Below are positions 30,780 through 40,632 of a DNA stretch of 64,000 nt, in pieces; the stretch's first letter is position 1, and each line of letters starts with the position of its first letter. Position numbers and translations under genes: made by a program. Under the pieces are notes generated by a model. It was not told the DNA's origin, ran no database searches, and saw nothing but the letters and a program-made list of their open reading frames with translations. The DNA is from Atlantibacter subterraneus (GTDB lineage: Bacteria > Pseudomonadota > Gammaproteobacteria > Enterobacterales > Enterobacteriaceae). The stretch covers positions 21,402 to 85,401 of the forward strand of contig NZ_VLPS01000012.1 in the NCBI RefSeq assembly GCF_007570865.1, read 5' to 3'.

Positions 30780-31039
30780 AATCTCTCTTTCAGAAGGTGA
30801 ACTTTTTGATGCAGGCAGCGATGGGTTTTATCAATATTGAGCAGAACCGGATCATCAAAATCTTCTCGGTGGTATCCGTGGTGTTCCTGCCGCCGACGCT
30901 GGTGGCCTCAAGCTACGGGATGAACTTTGAATTTATGCCGGAACTGCACTGGAGCTTCGGCTACCCTGCGGCCATCATCGCCATGATGCTCGCAGGTCTT
31001 GCGCCGTATCTTTATTTTAAACGCAGAAATTGGCTGTAA
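30773..31039 (+). pseudogene. corA 3' remnant (second copy)
   Basis: From about CATAAAGAATCT at 30773 this is a copy of corA codons for residues about 229-316 ([19 protein letters not shown] to YFKRRNWL). The last 80 residues are identical to the intact CorA, yet I count about nine base differences in 243, all silent (for example the final CGC-CGC-AAC-TGG-TTG against CGC-AGA-AAT-TGG-CTG). It joins the rarD remnant tail to tail over a few shared bases (CATAA). It keeps both CorA transmembrane helices but has no normal start. Confidence 0.92.
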
Positions 31040-31051
31040 CAGTAAGACCAG

Positions 31052-31080
31052 CAGGTGGTTCAGCAGTTCTGAACCACCTG
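31052..31080. terminator. Perfect 12-bp hairpin after the second corA end
   Basis: CAGGTGGTTCAG pairs with CTGAACCACCTG around CAGTT. It lies 12 bases after the second corA stop and seven bases from the convergent yigF stop. There is no T run on either side, so it may be an mRNA 3' stabiliser or a weak terminator. It probably marks the original corA-yigF junction. Confidence 0.5.
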
Positions 31081-31086
31081 TATAGT

Positions 31087-31467
31087 TTACAAGCTCCAGG
31101 TCTGGAAACCCTTTACCTCTTTTTCATAAAACCATTTGTTAGTTCGCTGTGCAACGTATATGGAAACAACAAAGCCAAGGAAATTATAACCAACAATTGC
31201 GGCAATGATTTGCACGGCAAAAGCAAGAAAAAAAACTAAGATAGCCTTTTTCCATAAACCTAAAATAAACAAGTAAATAAAAGAAAAGAAAAAGGCGTAG
31301 AAGTTCATTCCGATCGTAGCCTTTTGTCTGAATGTTAATTCTTTAATGGCTTTTTTATATTCTGGTTTAACACTCCAGAACCCAGGAAAACCATACCGCT
31401 CATAAAAAGAGAATCGATATTTCCATTTTTCACTCAGAGACCCATCTTCTATATAATTACTGCTCAT
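31087..31467 (-). CDS. yigF: YigF, DUF2628 membrane protein
   Basis: 126 residues, equal to E. coli YigF as I remember it. A polar N-terminus with SEKWKYRFSFYERYGFPGFWS (residues about 12-32) is followed by two or three hydrophobic segments (MNFYAFFFSFIYLFILGLW, AILVFFLAFAVQIIAAIVGYNFLGFVVSIYVA). This is the DUF2628 pattern: small inner-membrane proteins of unknown function. It is AT-rich relative to flanking genes. It forms a pair with yigG, 15 bases downstream of it. Confidence 0.82.
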   Translation of the reverse strand: MSSNYIEDGSLSEKWKYRFSFYERYGFPGFWSVKPEYKKAIKELTFRQKATIGMNFYAFFFSFIYLFILGLWKKAILVFFLAFAVQIIAAIVGYNFLGFVVSIYVAQRTNKWFYEKEVKGFQTWSL

Positions 31468-31482
31468 ACAAACTCCATTTGA

Positions 31483-31860
31483 TCATTCATCAGGTTGCTC
31501 AGTAGGGGCTATTACTAATACTAAAAAGTTACTAAAGTAATAACCAAGTAAAGTTTTTGTACCATATCCCTGGCAATCTAGCCCTTCAATAACCATTAAT
31601 ACAACAGCGGAGAGGTAAACCAGGAGGGTGATGACGACATAACTTTTTATATATCGAAATCCACTGTCTCTGAGTCGTTGGCAACTCACATTGATAATTA
31701 GATAATGCAACAGAAAGGTCATGAATATGACCCAGAATCCATTGTCAAACCTTGCTGAATAAAATATAAAAAGTCCGATAACAGAATTGATAAGGAGAAA
31801 TAAGAAAAAGTATCGTCTCCTGGAGACTATTTTCGTAGATGAAGGGATAAATATAGACAC
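31483..31860 (-). CDS. yigG: YigG, small inner-membrane protein
   Basis: 125 residues with about four hydrophobic helices (YFFLFLLINSVIGLFIFYSA, FWVIFMTFLLHYLIINVSC, SYVVITLLVYLSAVVLMVI and a C-terminal one), and the SCQRLRDSGFRY motif typical of small DUF805-like membrane proteins. I match it to YigG of E. coli by position (yigF-yigG between corA and rarD) and length. Function unknown. The base composition is AT-rich. Confidence 0.75.
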   Translation of the reverse strand: MSIFIPSSTKIVSRRRYFFLFLLINSVIGLFIFYSARFDNGFWVIFMTFLLHYLIINVSCQRLRDSGFRYIKSYVVITLLVYLSAVVLMVIEGLDCQGYGTKTLLGYYFSNFLVLVIAPTEQPDE

Positions 31861-31900
31861 AGTTTATCATTCCATGATTCTGGTTTAATTCCACAAAGCA

Positions 31901-31927
31901 AAGCATGGCGAAGCACCATGCTTTTTT
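31901..31927. terminator. Terminator between yigG and rarD
   Basis: AAGCATGG pairs with CCATGCTT around CGAAGCA and runs into a T run on the plus strand. On the minus strand the stem is followed by TTGCTTT, so it could also stop rarD transcription before yigG. Confidence 0.65.
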
Positions 31928-31965
31928 CAAGTCATGGCGCTTATTTTAAGAAAAAATCAGGATGG

Positions 31966-32856
31966 TTATTTTTTAATTCTGCGCTGCGTATACACCGCAT
32001 CCATCACAAAAATCGCCAGTGCGACCCAGATAAACGCGAAGGTGACCATTTTATCTTTGCCCGGGATTTCATCGTAAAACACCACCGCCAGCATAAACAT
32101 CAGCGTCGGCCCGATGTACTGGAAGAAACCCAGCGTGGAGAGGCGCAAACGTGTGGCGGCAGCGGTAAAGCACAGCAGCGGAATCGTTGTGACAATGCCT
32201 GCCGCCATCAGCTCGAGATTCAGCGTCAGCGAGTTCGCGCCCATATGGCTGGTTGGGCTGTCGGCAATGCCAAACAGGTAAATCGCGGCGACAGGCAGCA
32301 GCCACAGCGTTTCGACCAGCATGCCGGTTTGCGCGTCCACCATAATTTTCTTACGCAGCAGCCCGTAAAGCGCGAAGCTGAACGCCAGCGCCAGCGCGAT
32401 GATCGGCAGGGAACCAAAGGTCCAGAGCTGCACCAGCACGCCGCAGGCGGCCAGGCCGACGGCAATCCACTGCATACGGCGAAAACGTTCGCCGAGGAAA
32501 ATCATCCCCAGCAGGATATTCACCAGCGGGTTGATAAAGTAACCCAGGCTGGCTTCCAGCAGATGATGATTATTCACCGCCCAAATAAATAGCAGCCAGT
32601 TACCGCCGATCAGCACGGCGCTTAACGCCAGTGCGAGCACTTTCTTCGGCGTCTCAAACAGGCGCTTCAGGCCGCTCCACTGGCGGCTAACAGAAATCAG
32701 CGCCACCATAAAGAAGAATGACCAGATGACGCGGTGAGTCAGGATTTCATCGGCGGGAACGAAGTCGATCAGCTTGAAATACGCCGGGGCTATCCCCCAA
32801 ATAAAATAAGCGGCAAGGGCGAAAAGAACCCCTTGCCGCGTCTGTTTTGCATCCAT
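31966..32856 (-). CDS. rarD: RarD, EamA-family transporter
   Basis: Inner-membrane drug/metabolite transporter superfamily protein; in E. coli it was named for chloramphenicol sensitivity and its substrate is not established. The 296 residues start MDAKQTRQGVLFALAAYFIWGIAPAYFK. It has ten hydrophobic helices in two EamA repeats, with the conserved LLFIWAVNNHHLLEASLGYFINPL and GFFQYIGPTLMFMLA segments. A broken partial copy lies at 30558-30779. Confidence 0.93.
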   Translation of the reverse strand: MDAKQTRQGVLFALAAYFIWGIAPAYFKLIDFVPADEILTHRVIWSFFFMVALISVSRQWSGLKRLFETPKKVLALALSAVLIGGNWLLFIWAVNNHHLLEASLGYFINPLVNILLGMIFLGERFRRMQWIAVGLAACGVLVQLWTFGSLPIIALALAFSFALYGLLRKKIMVDAQTGMLVETLWLLPVAAIYLFGIADSPTSHMGANSLTLNLELMAAGIVTTIPLLCFTAAATRLRLSTLGFFQYIGPTLMFMLAVVFYDEIPGKDKMVTFAFIWVALAIFVMDAVYTQRRIKK

Positions 32857-32906
32857 TAGTCACGCCCGTTATCAAAAAGTGAATGCATTTTAACAGCTAA
32901 TACTAT

Positions 32907-33377
32907 TTAACCAACCATATAGGTTGCTGTTGCGCTGGCGATATACACTTGCTCTTCGTTATGCAATTCCACTCGCGCTACGGCGACTTTATTACCGGCG
33001 CGCAGCAGGCTGCTGGTGGCGGTAAAGCGGGTGCCTCGGCCTGGGCGTAAATAATCGACGCGTAAATCAATAGTTCCCATGCGCGATAAACGCTGGCGCA
33101 GCTCTTCTTCGGTAATGGTTTCATGTCGGGCCAGAGTGCTGCCTACACACACCAGACCGGCCGCGACATCCAGCGCAGACGCGATAACGCCGCCGTGCAG
33201 AATGCTTTGCGCCCAGTTTCCGACCATCATCGGCTGGTTATTAAAGCAAAGCTCCGCATAGTCTTTTTCATAGCGCATCAGCTCCAGGCCCAGCGTGCGG
33301 TTGAACGGCATGTGATAAACAAAAATCTCGCCGACCAGTTGGAGCGCGGCTTCGTTAGTCAAAATCGTAGGGGACAT
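32907..33377 (-). CDS. yigI: YigI, acyl-CoA thioesterase (hotdog fold)
   Basis: 156-residue hotdog-fold protein. I chose the ATG at 33377 ([17 protein letters not shown]), which has AAGGA four bases before it; an in-frame ATG 15 bases upstream is the alternative. The signature [23 protein letters not shown] holds the family's HGG motif, followed by [13 protein letters not shown]. coli YigI has been described as a medium- and long-chain acyl-CoA thioesterase. Confidence 0.88.
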   Translation of the reverse strand: MSPTILTNEAALQLVGEIFVYHMPFNRTLGLELMRYEKDYAELCFNNQPMMVGNWAQSILHGGVIASALDVAAGLVCVGSTLARHETITEEELRQRLSRMGTIDLRVDYLRPGRGTRFTATSSLLRAGNKVAVARVELHNEEQVYIASATATYMVG

Positions 33378-33547
33378 CGGTTCCTTCCTCATCAGGACCT
33401 GTTGTTAAATTGTTGTTGATTTTATGCTTATTTTTTGTTGTTTTCCAGATTCAGAAACCAGGACTAAGCAGTCGATAAATAAAAAGGTAGAATGTAATCC
33501 GGATAATAATTCAGCGGTTTTTTGATTTGTTCAGGAGAACAGGCCAC

Positions 33548-34417
33548 ATGGGCAAATTTCTGGGTTGGGTTGGGGGCGTATTTTTATTGCCGGGGGCGGC
33601 GTTGGCGCAGGAAGCCGTTGTTCAGGAAGTGCACGATACGCCCGCGGTTCGCGGCAGCATTATCGCGAATATGCTTCAGGAGCACGATAATCCGTTTACG
33701 CTTTACCCCTATGAGTCAAATTACCTGATCTACACGGTCACGGACGATCTGAATAAAGAAGCCATCGAAACCTATAATTGGTCCGATAATGCTCGCAAAG
33801 ATGAAGTAAAGTTTCAGTTAAGTCTGGCGTTTCCACTATGGCGCGGTATCCTCGGCCCTAACTCGGTGTTGGGCGGCTCCTATACCCAGCGCTCATGGTG
33901 GCAGCTTTCCAACAGCGGCGAGTCTTCACCGTTCCGTGAAACCAACTATGAGCCGCAGGCATTTTTAGGCTTCGCCACCGATTATCATTTTGCCGGCTGG
34001 ACGCTGCGCGACGTTGAGTTTGGTTACAATCACCAGTCCAACGGTCGTTCAGACCCGACTTCACGTAGCTGGAACCGAATCTATACTCGCCTGATGGCGC
34101 AAAACAACAACTGGCTGGTGGAAGTGAAGCCCTGGTACGTGATGGGTAACACCGATGACAACCCGGATATCACCAAATATATGGGTTATTACCAGCTGAA
34201 AATTGGTTATCAGTTGGGCGATGCGATCCTGAGTGCGAAAGGACAGTACAACTGGAATACCGGCTACGGTGGCGCAGAACTTGGCTTCAGTTATCCGGTA
34301 ACGAGGCACGTTCGCCTTTATACTCAGCTGTACAGCGGTTATGGCGAGTCGCTTATCGACTACAACTTTAACCAGACCCGCTTCGGCGTGGGCGTAATGC
34401 TTAACGATCTGTTCTAA
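33548..34417 (+). CDS. pldA: PldA, outer-membrane phospholipase A (OMPLA)
   Basis: Calcium-dependent phospholipase A in the outer membrane that removes mislocalised phospholipids. From ATG 33548 it is 289 residues, the E. coli length, with a signal peptide ending ALA at residue 20. The catalytic His162 and Ser164 (precursor numbering; mature 142 and 144) are in [12 protein letters not shown], with the conserved Asn in SRSWNR. Twelve beta strands of a barrel follow, ending in Phe (MLNDLF), as expected for BAM recognition. Confidence 0.95.
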   Translation: MGKFLGWVGGVFLLPGAALAQEAVVQEVHDTPAVRGSIIANMLQEHDNPFTLYPYESNYLIYTVTDDLNKEAIETYNWSDNARKDEVKFQLSLAFPLWRGILGPNSVLGGSYTQRSWWQLSNSGESSPFRETNYEPQAFLGFATDYHFAGWTLRDVEFGYNHQSNGRSDPTSRSWNRIYTRLMAQNNNWLVEVKPWYVMGNTDDNPDITKYMGYYQLKIGYQLGDAILSAKGQYNWNTGYGGAELGFSYPVTRHVRLYTQLYSGYGESLIDYNFNQTRFGVGVMLNDLF

Positions 34418-34437
34418 GGGCATTGCAGTTTCCCCCG

Positions 34438-34468
34438 CAGGCGCTGAAAATAGCGCCTGTTTTATTTT
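34438..34468 (+). terminator. Terminator after pldA
   Basis: CAGGCGCT pairs with AGCGCCTG around GAAAAT, followed by TTTTATTTT. It lies between pldA and recQ. Confidence 0.8.
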
Positions 34469-34484
34469 AAGTGATGGAGTGAGC

Positions 34485-36314
34485 GTGGCGCAGGCAGAAG
34501 TAATGAATCAGGAGTCGCTGGCGAAACAGGTTTTGCAGGAAACCTTTGGCTACCAGCAGTTCCGCCCTGGCCAGGAAACCATCATAAATACCGTGCTGGA
34601 CGGGCGCGATTGCCTGGTGGTGATGCCGACCGGCGGCGGTAAATCGCTGTGCTACCAGATCCCGGCGCTGGTGAAAAATGGCCTGACGGTGGTGGTTTCA
34701 CCGCTGATTTCGTTGATGAAAGATCAGGTTGACCAACTGCTGGCTAACGGCGTGGCGGCGGCCTGTCTCAACTCCACGCAAACCCGCGAAGAGCAGCAGG
34801 CCGTGATGGCGGGCTGCCGCACCGGGCAAATCCGTTTGCTGTATATCGCGCCTGAACGCCTGATGCTCGACAATTTCCTCGATCAGCTTACCTTCTGGAA
34901 TCCGGTGATGCTGGCGGTGGATGAGGCGCACTGTATTTCTCAGTGGGGGCACGATTTCCGCCGCGAGTATGCCTTATTAGGCCAGTTGCGCGATCGCTTC
35001 CCCAATGTGCCGTTTATGGCGCTGACTGCGACGGCGGATGAAGCTACGCGCCGCGATATCGTGCATCTGCTTGGCCTGCACGATCCCCTGATCCAAATCA
35101 GCAGCTTTGACCGGCCCAATATCCGCTACATGCTGATGGAGAAGTTCAAGCCGCTCGATCAGCTGATGCGCTATGTGCAGGACCAGCGCGGCAAATCGGG
35201 CATCATCTACTGCAACAGCCGGGTGAAGGTAGAAGATACCGCCGCGCGTCTGCAAAGCCGGGGCGTCAGCGCGGCGGCCTATCACGCCGGGCTGGAAAAC
35301 AACGTCCGTGCCGAGGTGCAGGAAAAATTCCAGCGCGACGATTTACAAATCGTGGTGGCGACCGTGGCTTTCGGGATGGGCATCAACAAGCCAAACGTGC
35401 GTTTCGTGGTGCACTTCGACATTCCCCGCAATATCGAATCCTATTATCAGGAAACAGGCCGCGCCGGGCGTGACGGGCTGCCCGCCGAAGCGATGCTGTT
35501 CTACGATCCGGCGGATATGGCCTGGCTGCGCCGCTGCCTTGAAGAAAAACCCGCAGGACAGCTTCAGGATATCGAGCGTCATAAACTCAACGCCATGGGC
35601 GCGTTTGCCGAGGCGCAAACCTGTCGGCGTCTGGTACTGCTGAATTATTTTGGCGAAGGGCGTCAGGAGCCGTGCGGCAACTGCGATATCTGCCTCGATC
35701 CGCCGAAGCAGTACGATGGTTTGCTGGATGCGCGTAAGGCGCTTTCGACGATTGGACGAGTTAACCAGCGTTTCGGGATGGGCTATGTAGTTGAAGTGCT
35801 GCGCGGGGCCAATAACCAGCGTATTCGCGAGATGGGTCATGACAAATTGCCTGTTTATGGCATCGGCAAAGATCAGAGCCATGAGCACTGGGTGAGCATT
35901 ATTCGCCAGCTTATTCACATGGGGTTTGCTACCCAAAACATCGCTCAGCATTCAGCGTTACAGCTTACTGAAGCGGCGCGTCCTGTGCTGCGCGGGGAGA
36001 TTGAACTGAAGCTGGCCGTACCGCGCGTCATCGCCCTGAAACCGCGCGTGGCACAGAAATCCTACGGCGGCAATTACGATCGTAAGCTGTTCGCTAAGCT
36101 GCGTAAGCTGCGCAAAGCCATTGCCGATGAAGAAAACATTCCGCCATACGTGGTGTTTAACGACGCCACGCTGATTGAAATGGCCGAGCAAATGCCGCTC
36201 AGCCCCAGCGAGATGCTCAGCGTCAACGGCGTGGGGATGCGTAAACTGGAGCGCTTCGGAAAAGAGTTTATGGCGCTGATTCGCAGCCATGCGGATGGCG
36301 ACGACGAAGAGTAG
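34485..36314 (+). CDS. recQ: RecQ, ATP-dependent DNA helicase
   Basis: 3'-5' superfamily 2 helicase of the RecF recombination pathway. Start is a GTG at 34485 (GTG-GCG-CAG-GCA, equivalent to E. coli MAQAEV), five bases after GGAG, giving 609 residues. An in-frame GTG six bases earlier overlaps that GGAG. Motifs are [27 protein letters not shown] and [12 protein letters not shown], a zinc site with four Cys (CRR...CGNCDIC), a winged helix and a C-terminal HRDC domain. Confidence 0.96.
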   Translation: MAQAEVMNQESLAKQVLQETFGYQQFRPGQETIINTVLDGRDCLVVMPTGGGKSLCYQIPALVKNGLTVVVSPLISLMKDQVDQLLANGVAAACLNSTQTREEQQAVMAGCRTGQIRLLYIAPERLMLDNFLDQLTFWNPVMLAVDEAHCISQWGHDFRREYALLGQLRDRFPNVPFMALTATADEATRRDIVHLLGLHDPLIQISSFDRPNIRYMLMEKFKPLDQLMRYVQDQRGKSGIIYCNSRVKVEDTAARLQSRGVSAAAYHAGLENNVRAEVQEKFQRDDLQIVVATVAFGMGINKPNVRFVVHFDIPRNIESYYQETGRAGRDGLPAEAMLFYDPADMAWLRRCLEEKPAGQLQDIERHKLNAMGAFAEAQTCRRLVLLNYFGEGRQEPCGNCDICLDPPKQYDGLLDARKALSTIGRVNQRFGMGYVVEVLRGANNQRIREMGHDKLPVYGIGKDQSHEHWVSIIRQLIHMGFATQNIAQHSALQLTEAARPVLRGEIELKLAVPRVIALKPRVAQKSYGGNYDRKLFAKLRKLRKAIADEENIPPYVVFNDATLIEMAEQMPLSPSEMLSVNGVGMRKLERFGKEFMALIRSHADGDDEE

Positions 36315-36375
36315 TCAAGGCCAGACAAACATGTCAGGATAGTTTCTCTCTTTATTGTTTGTCTGCGAGTCAATC

Positions 36376-36996
36376 ATGTTAACGCTTTTCTTTACGGTGG
36401 CACTGGTTCATCTGGTGGCGCTCATGAGTCCCGGCCCTGATTTTTTCTTTGTCTCCCAAACGGCGGTAAGCCGCTCGCGAAAAGAAGCCATGCTTGGCGT
36501 GCTGGGCATTACCGCAGGAGTCATGGTCTGGTCTGGCGTGGCGCTGCTGGGTTTGCACATCATTCTCGAAAAAATGGCCTGGCTGCATAACATCATTATG
36601 GTGGGTGGCGGGCTGTATCTGTGCTGGATGGGCTATCAGATGCTACGCGGCGCGCTGAAGAAAGGTGACGCTCCTGCCCACGAACCCAAAGTCGAACTGG
36701 CGCGCAGCGGGCGCAGCTTTCTGAAAGGTCTGCTGACGAACCTGGCAAACCCGAAAGCGATTATCTATTTCGGCAGCGTGTTCTCGCTGTTTGTTGGCGA
36801 TAACGTTGGTAGCGGCGAACGCTGGGGCATTTTCCTGCTGATCGCCCTGGAAACCTTTGCCTGGTTTACCCTGGTCGCCAGTCTGTTTGCCTTACCCGCA
36901 ATGCGTCGCGGTTATCAGCGAATGGCGAAGTGGATCGACGGCGTAGCCGGCGCGCTGTTCGCCGGCTTCGGTCTGCATTTGATTATTTCGCGTTAA
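36376..36996 (+). CDS. rhtC: RhtC, threonine exporter
   Basis: LysE/RhtB-family efflux protein, 206 residues from ATG 36376 (MLTLFFTVALVHLVAL). The family motif SPGPDFFFVSQTAVSRSRKEA is at about residues 17-37, with about six hydrophobic helices. Its stop codon directly abuts the stop of the convergent rhtB. Confidence 0.93.
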   Translation: MLTLFFTVALVHLVALMSPGPDFFFVSQTAVSRSRKEAMLGVLGITAGVMVWSGVALLGLHIILEKMAWLHNIIMVGGGLYLCWMGYQMLRGALKKGDAPAHEPKVELARSGRSFLKGLLTNLANPKAIIYFGSVFSLFVGDNVGSGERWGIFLLIALETFAWFTLVASLFALPAMRRGYQRMAKWIDGVAGALFAGFGLHLIISR

Positions 36997-37617
36997 TTAA
37001 CTCGGGCGCGCGCTGGCCAGTAGCGCGCCCACCAGCATAAACAGCGATCCAAACACCCGGTTTAGCGCCTTCATCTGCCTTGGCCCCTTAATCCACAGCG
37101 CGATGCGGGTGGCGAGGGTGGCATAACCAATCATCACAATCACATCCACAACAATGGTGGTTACGCCGAGGATGGCGTACTGCACGGTCTGCGGCTGGTG
37201 CGGCACGATAAATTGCGGAAACAGCGCAGCAAGAAACACGATGCTTTTTGGGTTGGTTAAATTCACAAACACTGCGCGCTGGAACAGTTTGCGGCGTGGC
37301 TGGCTTTGCGCCAGAGTGTGTAAATCAATCGCGCCAGCGGCCCGCCACTGCTGAATACCCAGCCAGATCAGATAGGCCGCGCCCGCCCACTTTAATATCT
37401 CAAAAGCCATCAGGGAGCGGGAAAACAGCGCGCCGAGACCCACACCCACCAGTACAATATGGATCGCCAGACCGAGCTGTAGGCCGGTGATGGACGCAAC
37501 CGCGCCGCGGTAGCCGTGGCTCATCGCCGTGCTCATGGTGTTGATGGCCCCGGAACCGGGGGAAAGGCTGAGGATGATTGTGGTGAGCAGATAGGTACAC
37601 CACCATTCGAACGACAT
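36997..37617 (-). CDS. rhtB: RhtB, homoserine/homoserine lactone exporter
   Basis: LysE/RhtB-family efflux protein, 206 residues. The signature [22 protein letters not shown] replaces the SPGPD of RhtC, as in E. coli RhtB. About six transmembrane helices. It is convergent and contiguous with rhtC. Confidence 0.93.
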   Translation of the reverse strand: MSFEWWCTYLLTTIILSLSPGSGAINTMSTAMSHGYRGAVASITGLQLGLAIHIVLVGVGLGALFSRSLMAFEILKWAGAAYLIWLGIQQWRAAGAIDLHTLAQSQPRRKLFQRAVFVNLTNPKSIVFLAALFPQFIVPHQPQTVQYAILGVTTIVVDVIVMIGYATLATRIALWIKGPRQMKALNRVFGSLFMLVGALLASARPS

Positions 37618-37763
37618 GGGAAACTCCCTGAATAAGCGCTTTTATGTCACAATACGCTATACCTTCTATCTTTCAAGTAGCCGACTCGCTGGCAGCGCAA
37701 ACAAAGCAAGAGGCCGCATTTTTTCATAGGTATTAACTCCGTTAAGTCAGGGCAGGGCATCCC

Positions 37764-38756
37764 ATGATTGAGCACAAAAATGGATGGTATTCCCGGGAAA
37801 AAGCGTTTGCCGCTTTTACCATGGGCCCGCTCACGGCTTTCTGGCAGCAGCGCGAAGAAGATGAATTTACCGGGGTGGATGGTGTGGCGGTGCGCTTTGT
37901 GCGGTTTCGCGCGGCCAGCCACGATCGGGTGGTGGTGATTTGCCCTGGCCGTATCGAAAGCTACGTGAAATACGCCGAGCTGGCGTGGGATCTGTTCCAT
38001 TGCGGCTATGATGTATTAATCATCGATCACCGCGGTCAGGGGCGCTCCGGGCGTATGTTGTCCGATACCCATCGCGGGCACGTGGTGCGCTTTAGCGACT
38101 ATGTGGACGATCTGGAACTGTTCTGGGAACAGGAAATCAGGGACGGTCCGTGGCGCAAGCGCTATGTGTTAGCTCACTCGATGGGCGGCGCGATATCCGC
38201 GCTGTTTTTAGAGCGCCGGCCGGACGCGTTTGACGCCATCGCCTTCTGCGCGCCGATGTTTGGTATTGTGCTGCGTCTTCCCGACTGGATGGTGCGCCAA
38301 ATCCTCGACTGGGCGGAAGGTCACCAGCGTATCCGGGAAGGGTATGCTATTGGCACTGGCCGCTGGCGCGCGTTGCCGTTTGCGATTAACGTGTTGACCC
38401 ACAGCCGGCAGCGCTATCGCCGCAATCTGCGTTTCTACGCCGATGAACCGACGTTACGCGTAGGCGGGCCGACATACCATTGGGTAAGGGAAGGTATCCT
38501 TGCCGGAGAGCAGGTTTTAGCAGGGGCCACTGCGATGACCACGCCGACATTGCTTCTCCAGGCAGAAGAAGAACGTGTGGTGGATAACCGCATGCACGAT
38601 CGCTTCTGTGACATTCGGGCCGCGGCGGGCCATCCCTGTTGGGGGGGTAAACCTTTCGTCATTAACGGCGCGTACCATGAGATCCTGTTTGAAAAGGACG
38701 CTATGCGCGCCGAGGCGCTGAATGCCATCGTCGACTTTTTCGATGCGCATGATTAA
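37764..38756 (+). CDS. pldB: PldB, lysophospholipase L2
   Basis: Inner-membrane-associated alpha/beta hydrolase, 330 residues (E. coli 340). The nucleophile Ser is in LAHSMGGAIS, an oxyanion region is near VVICPGRIESYVKYAE, and IDHRGQGRSGR is the usual HRGxGxS strand. It is co-transcribed with yigL. In Salmonella and E. coli the pldB-yigL mRNA is stabilised by SgrS sRNA; I did not verify a pairing site here. Confidence 0.93.
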   Translation: MIEHKNGWYSREKAFAAFTMGPLTAFWQQREEDEFTGVDGVAVRFVRFRAASHDRVVVICPGRIESYVKYAELAWDLFHCGYDVLIIDHRGQGRSGRMLSDTHRGHVVRFSDYVDDLELFWEQEIRDGPWRKRYVLAHSMGGAISALFLERRPDAFDAIAFCAPMFGIVLRLPDWMVRQILDWAEGHQRIREGYAIGTGRWRALPFAINVLTHSRQRYRRNLRFYADEPTLRVGGPTYHWVREGILAGEQVLAGATAMTTPTLLLQAEEERVVDNRMHDRFCDIRAAAGHPCWGGKPFVINGAYHEILFEKDAMRAEALNAIVDFFDAHD

Positions 38757-38803
38757 TTACTGGCGGTCAGGCCGCCTGTTACCAACCAGAGGTTATTATT
38801 TTT

Positions 38804-39610
38804 ATGTATCAGGTCGTTGCGTCTGATTTAGACGGTACACTCTTATCCCCTGACCACACCCTGTCGCCTTTCGCGAAAGAGACGCTGAAACTGCTGACGG
38901 CTCGCGGCATTAACTTTGTGTTTGCGACCGGGCGTCACCATGTCGACGTGGCCCAAATCCGCGATAACCTTGAAATCAAGGCCTACATGATCACCTCCAA
39001 CGGCGCGCGGGTGCATGATACCGATGGCAATCTGGTGTTCAGCCACAACCTGGATCGCGATATCGCCGCCGATCTGTTTGGCGTGGTGCACACCAACCCG
39101 GATATCGTAACCAACGTGTATCGTAACGATGACTGGTTTATGAACCGCCACCGTCCGGACGAGATGAAGTACTTCCGCGAGGCCGTGTTTAAATACACCC
39201 TGTTTGAACCCGGCGTGCTGGAGCCGGAAGGCATCAGCAAAGTGTTCTTCACCTGCGATGACCACAAAAAACTGCTGCCGCTGGAGCAGGCGATTAATGC
39301 GCGCTGGGGCGATCGGGTTAACGTCAGCTTCTCAACGTTAACCTGCCTGGAAGTGATGGCGGGCGGCGTATCCAAAGGCCATGCGCTGGAGGCGGTATCT
39401 AAAGCCATGGGCTACTCCCTGAAAGAGTGCATCGCCTTTGGTGACGGGATGAACGATGCCGAAATGCTGTCGATGGCAGGTAAAGGCTGCATTATGGCTA
39501 ACGCGCACCAGCGCCTGAAAGATCTGCTGCCGACGCTGGAAGTGATTGGCACCAATGGTGAAAATGCGGTCCCGCACTATCTGCGTCGGTTATTCCTTAA
39601 CGAAGCGTAA
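38804..39610 (+). CDS. yigL: YigL, HAD-family sugar/pyridoxal phosphatase
   Basis: Cof-type HAD phosphatase, 268 residues. Motif I is SDLDGTLLS (about residues 7-15), motif II is in MITSNGAR, the conserved Lys is in GGVSKGHAL, and motif IV is FGDGMNDAEML. In E. coli it dephosphorylates sugar phosphates during glucose-phosphate stress as well as PLP. It lies 47 bases after pldB, in one transcript. Confidence 0.93.
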   Translation: MYQVVASDLDGTLLSPDHTLSPFAKETLKLLTARGINFVFATGRHHVDVAQIRDNLEIKAYMITSNGARVHDTDGNLVFSHNLDRDIAADLFGVVHTNPDIVTNVYRNDDWFMNRHRPDEMKYFREAVFKYTLFEPGVLEPEGISKVFFTCDDHKKLLPLEQAINARWGDRVNVSFSTLTCLEVMAGGVSKGHALEAVSKAMGYSLKECIAFGDGMNDAEMLSMAGKGCIMANAHQRLKDLLPTLEVIGTNGENAVPHYLRRLFLNEA

Positions 39611-39620
39611 GCAGTACGGA

Positions 39621-39651
39621 TGACGAGTGGTTTCTATTTGACCACTCGTCA
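39621..39651. terminator. 11-bp inverted repeat after yigL
   Basis: TGACGAGTGGT at 39621-39631 pairs perfectly with ACCACTCGTCA at 39641-39651 around a nine-base T-rich loop. No T run follows, so it is a probable mRNA 3'-end hairpin rather than a canonical terminator. Confidence 0.45.
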
Positions 39652-39732
39652 ACTAAATACCCAAGCTCACGTCATTCACTCTCGCTACAATGCGGTTTTA
39701 TGCTGGAAACGGGTATTCCCGGGGAAAACATT

Positions 39733-40632
39733 GTGCCGCTACTCATTATCACCACTATTCTGTGGGCCTTTTCCTTTAGCCTGATTGGCGAATACCTTGC
39801 CGGGCATGTCGACAGCTATTTTTCCGTGCTGATGCGCGTTGGATTGGCGGCGCTGGTGTTTTTGCCGTTCCTGCGTTTTAAGGGTCTGAAACCCAAAGTT
39901 ATCGCGCTGTATATGCTGGTGGGCGCGCTCCAGCTGGGCGTGATGTACCTGTTCAGCTTCCGCGCTTATCTTTATCTGACGGTTTCCGAGTTTTTGCTGT
40001 TTACCGTCCTGACGCCGCTGTATATCACGCTGATTTACGACCTGCTCAGCCGCCGCCCGCTGCGCTGGGGCTATGCGTTCAGCGCACTACTGGCAGTGAT
40101 TGGCGCGGCGATTATTCGTTACGATCAGCTCAGCGAGCACTTCTGGTTTGGGCTGTTGCTGGTGCAGCTGGCGAATATCAGCTTCGCGATCGGCATGGTC
40201 GGCTACAAGCGGCTGATGGAGGTATATCCGATACCACAGCACAACGCCTTCTCGTGGTTTTATCTTGGGGCGTTTGTGGTGGCGGGCGTGGCCTGGCTGA
40301 TGTTAGGCAATCCGAACAAACTGCCTGTCACTACGCTGCAATGGAGCGTACTGGTCTGGCTGGGCGTTGTGGCGTCCGGGTTGGGCTACTTTATGTGGAA
40401 CTATGGGGCAACGCAGGTAGATGCCGGCACGTTGGGCATCATGAACAACGTCCACGTCCCGGCGGGGCTGCTGGTTAACCTCGCCATCTGGCAAGAGCAG
40501 CCCCACTGGCCGAGTTTTATTATCGGTGGGTCGGTGATAATGGCTTCGCTGTGGGTGCATCGACGCTGGGTCGCGCCGCGCTCTTCACAAACGGCAGATG
40601 ATCGCAGGCGTGGTTCCGCGCAGAGCGAATAA
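39733..40632 (+). CDS. yigM: YigM, biotin transporter (EamA family)
   Basis: Ten-helix EamA/DMT-type inner-membrane protein identified in E. coli as a biotin uptake carrier. I choose the GTG at 39733, seven bases after GGGGA, because it gives 299 residues, the E. coli length; an in-frame ATG at 39700 is the alternative. The last 113 bases overlap the 3' end of metR on the other strand, encoding the hydrophilic tail [19 protein letters not shown]. Confidence 0.88.
   Translation: MPLLIITTILWAFSFSLIGEYLAGHVDSYFSVLMRVGLAALVFLPFLRFKGLKPKVIALYMLVGALQLGVMYLFSFRAYLYLTVSEFLLFTVLTPLYITLIYDLLSRRPLRWGYAFSALLAVIGAAIIRYDQLSEHFWFGLLLVQLANISFAIGMVGYKRLMEVYPIPQHNAFSWFYLGAFVVAGVAWLMLGNPNKLPVTTLQWSVLVWLGVVASGLGYFMWNYGATQVDAGTLGIMNNVHVPAGLLVNLAIWQEQPHWPSFIIGGSVIMASLWVHRRWVAPRSSQTADDRRRGSAQSE

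Noticed and set aside
30797..31039. Apparent 80-residue membrane protein
   Set aside because: It is the copied 3' end of corA beginning at an internal GTG codon; there is no promoter or ribosome site of its own.
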